64,000 nucleotides of DNA from JACNKV01 sp964388155 (GTDB lineage Bacteria > Fidelibacterota > Marinisomatia > Marinisomatales > JACNKV01): the NCBI GenBank assembly GCA_964388155.1, contig CAYLYH010000004.1:35228-99227 (forward strand). The letters run 5' to 3'. This document shows, in pieces, positions 1-7,191 of the stretch (position 1 is the first letter of the stretch; each line of letters opens with the position of its first letter). The notes beneath the pieces were generated by a model. That model was not told the DNA's origin, ran no database searches, and worked only from the letters and a program-made list of their open reading frames with translations. The translations under genes and the position numbers were made by a program.

Positions 1-1
1 A

Positions 2-523
2 AAAGGTGTCGGTGCCTTGTATATTAAAAAAGGGGTTGAGCTTAAATCGCATATCATCGGTGGAGGGCAAGAACGCAATTTGCGAGCAGGGACTGAAAAC
101 ATCTCCGGGATTGCCGGCTTAGGACTGGCTGCGGAACTTTCTGCGAATCATCAACGTGAGAGGGAACAGCATTTGTCAATGTTAGCCACTCAATTTCACA
201 AAATTTTAATGGAAGTATATCCTGAAGCTGTATTTAACAGCAGCATGGATTTTGGTCTCCCCGGAGTTGTCAATGTGACTCTTCCGAATGTGACCAGTGA
301 CATTATGCTCATTCATCTTGACATGAAAGGATTTGCGGTGTCCAGTGGCTCTGCCTGCGCATCCGGAATTGTAAAGCCTTCTCCTGTCTTGAAAGCAATG
401 GGCGTAAGCAATGCTATGAATATCCGAACGCTACGCATCAGTTTTGGGAGAGATAACACACCTGAAGAAATGGATGAGCTCACCCATGCGATTGCGGATA
501 TCCTGAAAAAACACGGTCGATAA
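2..523 (+). CDS. Cysteine desulfurase (NifS/IscS family), C-terminal part, cut by the left edge
   Basis: PLP enzyme that takes sulfur from cysteine as an enzyme-bound persulfide. The reading frame is open to the first base and the visible part starts with KGVGALYIKKG, the stretch just after the PLP lysine region in this family. It then shows GGGQERNLRAGTEN and the active-site cysteine loop SSGSACASG. About 173 residues of a usual 380-400 are present, so the N-terminal half and the PLP lysine lie outside. Its stop overlaps the start of mnmA by one base (TAATG), so the two are co-translated. A desulfurase next to mnmA usually feeds sulfur to tRNA thiolation. Family assignment is firm; the choice between iscS, nifS and a dedicated MnmA partner is not. 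Confidence 0.93.
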   Translation, partial: KGVGALYIKKGVELKSHIIGGGQERNLRAGTENISGIAGLGLAAELSANHQREREQHLSMLATQFHKILMEVYPEAVFNSSMDFGLPGVVNVTLPNVTSDIMLIHLDMKGFAVSSGSACASGIVKPSPVLKAMGVSNAMNIRTLRISFGRDNTPEEMDELTHAIADILKKHGR

Positions 524-1587
524 TGGCTAAACATATTATTGTTGGAATGAGCGGCGGAGTAGATAGCTCTGTCACGGCACTTCTCCTTCGGGATCAAGGA
601 TACAAAGTTCAGTGTCTTTTTATGAAAAACTGGGAAGAAGAAACCGGCGAATGTCCGGCTGAACAAGATTATAAAGATGCACTTATTGCCTGTGATACGC
701 TTGGGCTTCCTCTTCACAGTGTGAATTTTGCCAAAGAGTATCGTGACAATGTATTCGATTACTTTTTGAAAGAATACAAGGCCGGTCGTACGCCAAACCC
801 CGACGTGCTGTGTAATCGGGAAATCAAATTTAAAGTATTTCTTGATTACGCACTGGACCTCGGGGCAGAAATGATTGCCACCGGACATTATGCTCAAATC
901 CGAAAGTCCAATGATATCTATCATCTGATAAAGGGGTTTGACCACAACAAAGATCAAAGCTACTTCCTTTACCTTCTCGGACAAAAAGAATTATCCAAAA
1001 GTCTGTTCCCCATCGGCGATATCACAAAAAACGAGGTTCGTAAAATCGCTGCAAATGCCGGGCTAAATACCTCCGATAAAAAAGACAGTACCGGAATTTG
1101 TTTTATCGGAGAACGAGATTTTAAAGAATTCTTGCAGCGATACCTTCCGGCAATGCCCGGAGATATCATCACCGACACTGGGAAAATCGCCGGCTCACAT
1201 GATGGGCTCATGTACTACACTCTTGGTCAGCGAAAAGGTATTGGTGTCGGCGGCGGTCATGGAAAAAAAGAAGCCCCGTGGTATGTCATAGAAAAGGATT
1301 TAGATAACAATCAACTTATCATCGGGCAGGGACATGACCACCCCAAACTTTTCAAATCCACTTTATCGGCAGATCAGCTCCACTGGATTACGTCTGCTCC
1401 AAAAGAGGGAGCAAACTTAACCGCTAAAATTCGCTATCGTCAGTCTGATCAAGATTGCGTACTAGAATCAGTTTCAAACACTCACATGAATGTCTCTTTT
1501 ACTCAACCACAATTTGCAATAACTCCAGGACAATCTGTCGTGTTTTACAATGGTGATGACTGCCTTGGTGGGGGGATAATCCGTTAG
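523..1587 (+). CDS. mnmA: tRNA-specific 2-thiouridylase MnmA
   Basis: Makes 2-thiouridine at wobble position 34 of Lys, Glu and Gln tRNAs, using ATP and persulfide sulfur. The 354-residue length is normal. The ATP pyrophosphatase P-loop SGGVDSS is at residues 10-16. The two catalytic cysteines are Cys97 (NPDVLCNREIKF) and Cys193 (DSTGICFIGERDF). The tRNA-binding and C-terminal barrel regions follow (LGQRKGIGVGG near residue 235). The ATG overlaps the desulfurase stop by one base, pairing sulfur donor and acceptor. Confidence 0.97.
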   Translation: MAKHIIVGMSGGVDSSVTALLLRDQGYKVQCLFMKNWEEETGECPAEQDYKDALIACDTLGLPLHSVNFAKEYRDNVFDYFLKEYKAGRTPNPDVLCNREIKFKVFLDYALDLGAEMIATGHYAQIRKSNDIYHLIKGFDHNKDQSYFLYLLGQKELSKSLFPIGDITKNEVRKIAANAGLNTSDKKDSTGICFIGERDFKEFLQRYLPAMPGDIITDTGKIAGSHDGLMYYTLGQRKGIGVGGGHGKKEAPWYVIEKDLDNNQLIIGQGHDHPKLFKSTLSADQLHWITSAPKEGANLTAKIRYRQSDQDCVLESVSNTHMNVSFTQPQFAITPGQSVVFYNGDDCLGGGIIR

Positions 1588-1678
1588 GTTGTTTTTTAAT
1601 TGAATCACTAAATATTTTTATAATTATCAAAATTCACAAGAACAGTTACGAAAAATCTTTGTACTTTTACCGTCAGAT

Positions 1679-2137
1679 ATGCGCATCATAATCCAGATAA
1701 TCTCAACAATTTTATTTCTGAACACCTTTGCTCCGGCACAAGGTGTTCTTTCTTATCCTCGCCAATCTGTAGATATTCAACCGCCAGACCCCACAAAATC
1801 GTTCTCACTTCTTGACCCTGATCGATTTCAAATCCGACAGGGCTTTTCTATGAGCATGATGAGTACAGGAGGTCAATCGATTGGCATCGGCGCTTATTCC
1901 AATGAAATGTCGTATCTCTTCTCTAATAATCTACGGTTGCATGCCGGATTTACGTATATGCGACCTACCGGTGTTTCCCCCTTGAACAAACTTCAACCTC
2001 TTTCACAACAATTGATGTACTCGGCAACACTTGAATACAAGCCAACAGATAACTCTCTCTTGCAGTTCAGTATTCAAAATTATCCGACATTCTTCAGACA
2101 ATATCAGTCACCATTCATTCCCAGGATCGAATACTAA
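1679..2137 (+). CDS. Small exported protein of unknown function, possible outer-membrane strand protein
   Basis: I do not recognise this 152-residue protein. It starts with a signal peptide (MRIIIQIISTILFLNTFAPAQG) that probably ends near residue 21. The rest is rich in alternating hydrophobic and polar stretches with aromatic residues (RLHAGFTYMRPTG, LMYSATLEYKPTDNSLLQFS) and ends in Tyr, as expected for a few transmembrane beta-strands or an outer-membrane-associated protein. It lies 91 bases after mnmA and 2 bases before the LytR_C gene, so it is probably co-expressed with the latter. No catalytic motif is visible. Confidence 0.6.
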   Translation: MRIIIQIISTILFLNTFAPAQGVLSYPRQSVDIQPPDPTKSFSLLDPDRFQIRQGFSMSMMSTGGQSIGIGAYSNEMSYLFSNNLRLHAGFTYMRPTGVSPLNKLQPLSQQLMYSATLEYKPTDNSLLQFSIQNYPTFFRQYQSPFIPRIEY

Positions 2138-2139
2138 CT

Positions 2140-2706
2140 ATGACGCCACGACACTCTTCTAAAAAGGAACGAAAACCAACCTTCGGACATCGCAGTATTC
2201 AATCAACGATTATTAATTCTGCCATTGGAGTTCTTTCCCTTTTTCTCGTTGCATTCATTTTTTCCTTTTCTAAAAAACATACCGGAACCGGTGTTACGAT
2301 AGAGTCTATCCAAATGACGTTTCCAAATTTACCGGAACAAACAAAACTCGCTGCAGAAGTCTTTGAAGAAAACCCGATTTTAGATGTACAAGTTGAAGTC
2401 TTAAACGGCTGCGGCACTAATGGTCTTGCTGGTCATGCTGCGACCTTTTTACATTCTCATCAGATTGATGTTGTCCGGTCGACAGATGCCAAAAATTACA
2501 ACTATGGCAGAACGTTGCTCATTAGCCGAACAGAGCATTATGCGGGGCTGAAAGAAGTCGCTTCCAGTCTTGGGTTTGATGTGAAAGACAGAACCAGAGT
2601 TCTCATTCAACCTGACGCTTCAACCAGTGTAGATGTTACACTCATCCTTGGGAAAGACTATACAACGATTAAACCTTTGGTTGAGTATATCGATAATCAA
2701 TTATAA
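2140..2706 (+). CDS. Membrane-anchored LytR_C-domain protein
   Basis: 188 residues: a basic cytoplasmic N-terminus, one membrane segment around residues 27-45 (INSAIGVLSLFLVAFIFSF), then an outside domain. Residues about 87-180 match the LytR C-terminal (LytR_C) family, with the signature VEVLNGCGTNGLAGHAATFL, a central alternating region and a closing VDVTLILGKDY. In LytR-CpsA-Psr proteins this domain accompanies a cell-wall phosphotransferase; here it stands alone, as is common in FCB bacteria, where its role is unknown. It sits directly behind the small exported protein and before rsfS. Confidence 0.75.
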   Translation: MTPRHSSKKERKPTFGHRSIQSTIINSAIGVLSLFLVAFIFSFSKKHTGTGVTIESIQMTFPNLPEQTKLAAEVFEENPILDVQVEVLNGCGTNGLAGHAATFLHSHQIDVVRSTDAKNYNYGRTLLISRTEHYAGLKEVASSLGFDVKDRTRVLIQPDASTSVDVTLILGKDYTTIKPLVEYIDNQL

Positions 2707-2788
2707 GTCATTATCTCGACTATCAACTTCTCGCGACTTTTCAACTTTAATCCTTTAACTCTCTTACACCTTAGCACTTGAGCACCCT
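2707..2788 (+). repeat. Pyrimidine-rich low-complexity trailer
   Basis: Between the LytR_C stop and rsfS lies an 82-base, strongly T/C-rich stretch of near-repeated words (ACTTCTCGCGACTTTTCAAC, CTTTAACTCTCTTAC). It resembles other low-complexity stretches that directly follow stop codons in this window, for example after imuB and rpoN. No gene or clear terminator hairpin is seen. Confidence 0.35.
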
Positions 2789-3166
2789 ATGAAATCTGAA
2801 GAATCAACGATATTTGCACAACACATCGGAGAATTATCTTTATCCAAAAAAGCGGAACATGTTCAGGTCTACGACGTCCGTGGAATTACAAGCATGACCG
2901 ATTATTTTCTTTTCTGCTCTGCTGATACGGAAGTTCAAGTAAAAGCCATAGCCGATGCCATTCGTCGCGGCACACCTCACAAGCCCTGGCGCGTTGAGGG
3001 ATATGAGACCCAACAGTGGATTCTGCTGGACTATATTGATGTCGTTGTTCATATATTTAAAACGAGTGAACGCCACTATTATAATTTAGAAAAACTGTGG
3101 GCAGATGCCCCAATGCAGGAAATGGTCGATGAAGCTGAAGCATCAACTGAATCAAGCTTTATATAA
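2789..3166 (+). CDS. rsfS: Ribosome silencing factor RsfS (Iojap family)
   Basis: Binds ribosomal protein uL14 and blocks joining of 30S and 50S subunits when nutrients are short. The 125-residue protein has the family core: VYDVRGITSMTDYFLFCSA (residues 27-45), the basic helix VKAIADAIRRG, then WRVEGYETQQWILLDYIDVV and the closing RHYYNLEKLWADA. Its 3' end overlaps argS. It commonly sits close to LytR_C-type genes in FCB genomes, which fits this order. Confidence 0.93.
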   Translation: MKSEESTIFAQHIGELSLSKKAEHVQVYDVRGITSMTDYFLFCSADTEVQVKAIADAIRRGTPHKPWRVEGYETQQWILLDYIDVVVHIFKTSERHYYNLEKLWADAPMQEMVDEAEASTESSFI

Positions 3167-4757
3167 TGCACTTAAAAAGTTAGATGTCTCTGTCGAGAGC
3201 ATCCAACTCACGCTTCCAAAAAACCCTGAGTTTGGAGATTTATCGACAAACCTTGCGCTGAAGCTTACGAAACTATTGAAAATATCTCCCATGGAGATTG
3301 CAGCGGATATTCAGCAATCCCTTTCTGTAGACACCAACCTTATCTCCGACATCACGATTACACCTCCGGGATTCATCAACTTTCGCATCAGCCCTTCCTA
3401 TTACCAGTCGCTTATTTCACAAATACTGAAAAAGGGGAATCAATTTGGGCGTGGACGTACCGGAGAAAACAAAACGGCAAATGTGGAGTTTGTCAGTGCA
3501 AACCCAACCGGACCGCTCACGGTTGGGCACGGGCGACAGGCTGTCTTGGGTGATACCGTTTCCGAGATTCTCGAATGGCATGGGTACAATGTAACGCGCG
3601 AATATTATTTCAATGATGCCGGAAGGCAGATGCGTCTGCTTGGACAATCTGTAGAAGCACGATACTTTCAGCAATTAGGGCAAGATATTTCGCTCCCCGA
3701 GAATGGATATCAAGGTGATTACATTACCGCTATTGCACAAAATGTCTTGGACACCCACGGCGAAAACCTAGAAGCAGAGAATCCTATATTTCGCAAAACT
3801 GCAGAAGATACTATCTTTGGTTTGATTAAGTCCACTTTGAAAAACCTTGGGATTAATCACAATCAATTCACCAACGAAAAATCTTTTTATGAGTCCGGAG
3901 CAATTGACGACACTCTTCAGAAACTCCGCGATAAAAATCTCATTTACGAATTCGAAAAGGCAACATGGTTTAAAACCACCGCCCTCGGAAAAGACCGGGA
4001 TCGCGTGTTGATAAAAAACACCGGTGAACCCACATATCGTTTGCCGGACATGGCATATCACCGTGACAAGGTGGACAGGAACTATGATTTGATCATCGAT
4101 ATTTTTGGGGCAGATCATATTGATACGTATCCTGATGTTCTCTCTGCTCTTGACATATTAGGATATGATACCGAGAAAATTCGTGTACTCATTCATCAGT
4201 TTGTGACATTGGTTCGCGGAGGAGAAAAAGTGAAAATGTCCACGCGAAAAGGAGATTATGTTACGCTGGATGAGTTGACGAACGAAGTAGGTGCAGATGT
4301 CGTTCGGTATTTTTTTATTATGCGGAGTATGAACAGCCATCTTAATTTTGATTTAGACCTCGCCAAAGATCATTCTGACCAAAACCCGGTGTATTACTTG
4401 CAATATGCCCATGCACGAATCTGCAATATAATCAAACACGGAGAGAGTCTGGGGCATGAATTTACCAAGGATTACAATCCTTCTCTATTAAGTCATTCTT
4501 CTGAAATATCCCTTTTGAAAAAAATGGATGTTTTCCCGGAGGTTATGGAACTGGCATTAAACACGCTAGAACCACAAACCATTGCCAACTACTTGCAGGA
4601 ACTTGCCACGCATTTCCATAAGTTTTATACAGATTGCAAAGTGATTACTGGTGATGTCCCCACAACACAGGCTCGGCTGGCATTGATCTCTGCTGTTCGC
4701 ATCGTCCTTGCGAATGGTTTAAGAATTTTAGGACTCTCCACCCCCGAACGGATGTAG
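3129..4757 (+). CDS. argS: Arginyl-tRNA synthetase
   Basis: Class Ia synthetase that charges tRNA-Arg. The start chosen is the ATG at 3129 (MKLKHQLNQAL), because AGGAA at 3116-3120 gives a ribosome site 8 bases upstream and the protein then begins like other ArgS proteins; this yields 542 residues. An in-frame ATG at 3105 is less likely. The N-terminal ArgS-specific domain is followed by the HIGH-type motif in NPTGPLTVGHGRQ (His at about 134) and KMSTR at about 369-373, then the helical anticodon-binding DALR domain ending in LGLSTPERM. The gene overlaps rsfS by 38 bases. Confidence 0.96.
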   Translation: MKLKHQLNQALYNALKKLDVSVESIQLTLPKNPEFGDLSTNLALKLTKLLKISPMEIAADIQQSLSVDTNLISDITITPPGFINFRISPSYYQSLISQILKKGNQFGRGRTGENKTANVEFVSANPTGPLTVGHGRQAVLGDTVSEILEWHGYNVTREYYFNDAGRQMRLLGQSVEARYFQQLGQDISLPENGYQGDYITAIAQNVLDTHGENLEAENPIFRKTAEDTIFGLIKSTLKNLGINHNQFTNEKSFYESGAIDDTLQKLRDKNLIYEFEKATWFKTTALGKDRDRVLIKNTGEPTYRLPDMAYHRDKVDRNYDLIIDIFGADHIDTYPDVLSALDILGYDTEKIRVLIHQFVTLVRGGEKVKMSTRKGDYVTLDELTNEVGADVVRYFFIMRSMNSHLNFDLDLAKDHSDQNPVYYLQYAHARICNIIKHGESLGHEFTKDYNPSLLSHSSEISLLKKMDVFPEVMELALNTLEPQTIANYLQELATHFHKFYTDCKVITGDVPTTQARLALISAVRIVLANGLRILGLSTPERM

Positions 4758-4761
4758 ACTC

Positions 4762-5412
4762 ATGTCGGGCTTCTTTCAAATCGAAATTGAGTATTTTCTA
4801 TTATGTATATCCACGTTGTTTACGCTGGTAAACCCGCTTGGATTTGCTCCATTATTCGTTATTTTAACCGAGCGATTTAGCACTGAAGATCGTATCTCCA
4901 TTGCATGGAAAGCCGTATTAACTGCCGGAATTACCCTGTCGGTTTTTGCACTATTGGGTTCTCTGATCTTTAAATTTTACAGCATTACCGTTGAGGCATT
5001 TCAAATTATGGGCGGTATTATCTTCTTTCGCAGCGGATTAAAAATGCTCGAAGCAAAAACCAGCCGTACCCGGACCACCCCAACAGAACAGGACGAATCG
5101 ATGGATCGGGATGATATAGCCATCAGTCCAATCGGAATCCCGATGATCACGGGACCCGGGGCAATTACCGCAGCTATTTTGCTTTCCAGTCGTGCACCGG
5201 CAATTCACAGTTATCTTACGTTATTTCTATCGATCGTTCTTGTATTGCTTGTGGTGTATATCGTCTTCCGCGGTGGTAACAAGCTGGCGTTAAAAATCGG
5301 TCAAACCGGCATGCGTGTAATTCAGCGCATCATGGGAATTATGCTCATGGTCATTGCCGTACAATTTGTCATCAACGGCGTAGAGTCTGTGGTGACAGAT
5401 TTGATGAAATAG
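4762..5412 (+). CDS. MarC-family inner-membrane protein
   Basis: 216 residues with about six hydrophobic helices, matching the MarC/UPF0056 family. Visible signatures are LVNPLGFAPLFVILTERFS in the first helix pair and ISPIGIPMITGPGAITAAIL in the middle, the family's two related halves. Members have been proposed to export small solutes, but the function is not settled; the old link to multiple antibiotic resistance in E. coli was not supported. It follows argS by four bases and ends 12 bases before the convergent sirtuin gene. Confidence 0.88.
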   Translation: MSGFFQIEIEYFLLCISTLFTLVNPLGFAPLFVILTERFSTEDRISIAWKAVLTAGITLSVFALLGSLIFKFYSITVEAFQIMGGIIFFRSGLKMLEAKTSRTRTTPTEQDESMDRDDIAISPIGIPMITGPGAITAAILLSSRAPAIHSYLTLFLSIVLVLLVVYIVFRGGNKLALKIGQTGMRVIQRIMGIMLMVIAVQFVINGVESVVTDLMK

Positions 5413-5424
5413 CAACTCTTCAAA

Positions 5425-6102
5425 TTATTTTTCTAACATTCGTTTAACAAATTTCGGGACTGCCACAGACGCTTTCTCTTGAATACACTCATCAAACATA
5501 TATGATAATTCCGTCGGCTCAGGATTTATTTCAATACAGGTTGCTCCGTGCGATTTTGCAAACTCCGGGAATCCTGCTGCTGGCCACACTACCCCGGATG
5601 TACCGATGCTGATAAAGTATTTGCAATCTTCCACAGCACCTATTGCTTGACGAATCACACCCTCTTTCAAGCTGTCTCCAAACCACACAATATCCGGGCG
5701 GTAATACCTACCACAGCTGCAATGTGTGTCGTAAAATTCACCGTGGATTACTTTTTGTGATGCGCCACAAAATTCACACCGGTTTTTCCATAAACTTCCA
5801 TGTAGTTCAATAACTGTTTTCGACCCCGAATGCTGATGAAGTCCGTCAATATTCTGCGTGATGATTGTTGCATCTTGCATGGTTGCAATCGCTAAATGAC
5901 CTGCGTTTGGTTTGCAGAGACCCACGGCTTTTCGCCGAACCTTGTGAAACTCTATAACTTTTTTAGGATTTCTGTCAAAGGCATCTTGACAGGCATATTC
6001 TTCATAGTTATACTGCTCCCAAATTCCGCCACGTCCGCGATACGTCGGGACACCACTCTCCGCTGACATCCCGGCACCGGTGAAAAAAACTGTTTTATTC
6101 AT
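5425..6102 (-). CDS. cobB: NAD-dependent protein deacylase, sirtuin (CobB-like)
   Basis: 225-residue sirtuin that removes acyl groups from lysines using NAD+. The NAD loop GAGMSAESGVPTYRG is at residues 9-23, ITQNIDGLHQHSG at 81-93 and the catalytic His101 in ELHGS. A zinc site of four cysteines follows (Cys109, Cys112, Cys128, Cys130; the second pair is CSC rather than CxxC). The class III site that in CobB and SIRT5 reads Tyr-x-x-Arg and binds succinyl or malonyl groups reads His53-x-x-Arg56 here (EFHKVRRK). The gene is convergent with marC and follows the SRAP gene on the same strand. Confidence 0.94.
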   Translation of the reverse strand: MNKTVFFTGAGMSAESGVPTYRGRGGIWEQYNYEEYACQDAFDRNPKKVIEFHKVRRKAVGLCKPNAGHLAIATMQDATIITQNIDGLHQHSGSKTVIELHGSLWKNRCEFCGASQKVIHGEFYDTHCSCGRYYRPDIVWFGDSLKEGVIRQAIGAVEDCKYFISIGTSGVVWPAAGFPEFAKSHGATCIEINPEPTELSYMFDECIQEKASVAVPKFVKRMLEK

Positions 6103-6203
6103 AAAGTGTTAATGGGTTGATAAGTAGATGACCATTTATTACTCCAACACTCCCCATCACCGCTTCTCCACTTCACATTTTCACCCATACTTTGATCTTA
6201 ATC

Positions 6204-6899
6204 CTATTCAAACAAACCCATCGTTTCAGCTAAATCTACCGGCTCTATACATTTTTTGGAGTTATTCACCGGTGAATTTACATAAGCGTTCACCAGGTGA
6301 GCACGAAGTGCTTCTCTGCAAGGAGCTAAAACCTCTATCGCTTTGTCAATGCTGAACCGTGTGTGCTGCAGCCAAATATCCAGTTTATTGTACGGTAAAA
6401 TCGCAGGCATACGATGATGAATATGCGCCAAAGCATCTTGTGGCGGTGTCGTGATAATTGTGTAAGAATAAATGGTTTCTCCGTCGGGGGCATCCCACAT
6501 ATCCCAAAGCCCGGCCATCGGTAGGAGTTGCTGATTCCTGCTGTGAATGTAATAAGGGATTTTGTGATTTCCGGTCCGTTTCCACTCGTAATATCCATCA
6601 GAAATAACAATGCAGCGACGGTTTGGAACCAAATGCTGAAACGATGGCTTTTTCAAGATTGTCTCCGAACGGGCATTGATGAGTTGTGAACCAACGGACG
6701 GATCATTCGTCCATGACGGAATCAAACCCCACTGCATTTGCCGAACCGAACGTGTACCGATATCCAGCAATATCGGATTATGTTGAGACGGCGCAATATT
6801 GTAACTCGGGGTGTACAATTCCGATGCTTCCCATTCCTCAATGGAAAGTTCTTTAATAATCGAACGCATGTCCCAGGTGAGTGTTTTTCTTCCGCAGAT
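6204..6899 (-). CDS. SRAP-domain protein (YedK/HMCES family), DNA-protein crosslink shield; unusual ATC start proposed
   Basis: SRAP proteins use an N-terminal cysteine, exposed after removal of the initiator Met, to form a crosslink with abasic sites in single-stranded DNA. The family core is complete: CGRKTLTW at the N-terminus, YNIAPSQ, DGYYEWKRTG with the catalytic Glu, and HHRMPAIL with the catalytic His. The codon before the essential Cys is ATC (6899-6897), not ATG, yet a strong ribosome site AAAGGA (6914-6909) lies 9 bases upstream of it. I therefore place the start at this ATC (231 residues). In-frame alternatives are TTG at 6938 and a GTG shortly after, which would bury the Cys about 13-16 residues inside. 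It lies downstream of lexA-imuB-dnaE2 on the same strand. Confidence 0.82.
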   Translation of the reverse strand: MCGRKTLTWDMRSIIKELSIEEWEASELYTPSYNIAPSQHNPILLDIGTRSVRQMQWGLIPSWTNDPSVGSQLINARSETILKKPSFQHLVPNRRCIVISDGYYEWKRTGNHKIPYYIHSRNQQLLPMAGLWDMWDAPDGETIYSYTIITTPPQDALAHIHHRMPAILPYNKLDIWLQHTRFSIDKAIEVLAPCREALRAHLVNAYVNSPVNNSKKCIEPVDLAETMGLFE

Positions 6900-6908
6900 A
6901 AGGTTAAT

Positions 6909-6914
6909 TCCTTT
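6909..6914 (-). promoter_or_regulatory. Ribosome binding site of the SRAP gene
   Basis: On the minus strand AAAGGA is placed 9 bases before an ATC codon that directly precedes the catalytic Cys codon of the SRAP protein. This spacing is normal for initiation at the ATC and too far inside the frame to serve the upstream TTG, so it decides the proposed start. Confidence 0.5.
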
Positions 6915-7082
6915 TATTTCAAATGACACATCTTGCAAAATTTACTAAGGAAGACACAGAAACGATAATGATATATCTTCTGCCAAAAACCGCCAATTAT
7001 CGCAAACAGGATAGCCCTATACTTAAAACAATACAAAGCTGAGTTCTAAAAAAATGTCGTATTTCATTTCACGCAGAAACCA

Positions 7083-7135
7083 CTAATATCGGAAAACGGA
7101 GACCGGAGACCGGAGAATGGAGTACGGAGAACTCC
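7083..7135. repeat. Short tandem GGAGACC-type low-complexity repeat
   Basis: Degenerate 7-9 base units (GGAGACC, GGAGACC, GGAGAATGG, AGTACGGAG) repeat in the 250-base gap between the dnaE2 stop and the SRAP gene. Similar short-word repeats occur in several other gaps of the window. Confidence 0.45.
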
Positions 7136-7191
7136 AATACTCCATCAATCCAAAACCCCGGTCATCTTTTCAACCAATTCTTCATTCTTAA

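Noticed and set aside
313..984. Long open frame on the minus strand opposite the desulfurase and mnmA.
   Set aside because: It is antisense to two firmly identified genes and shows no family motif.
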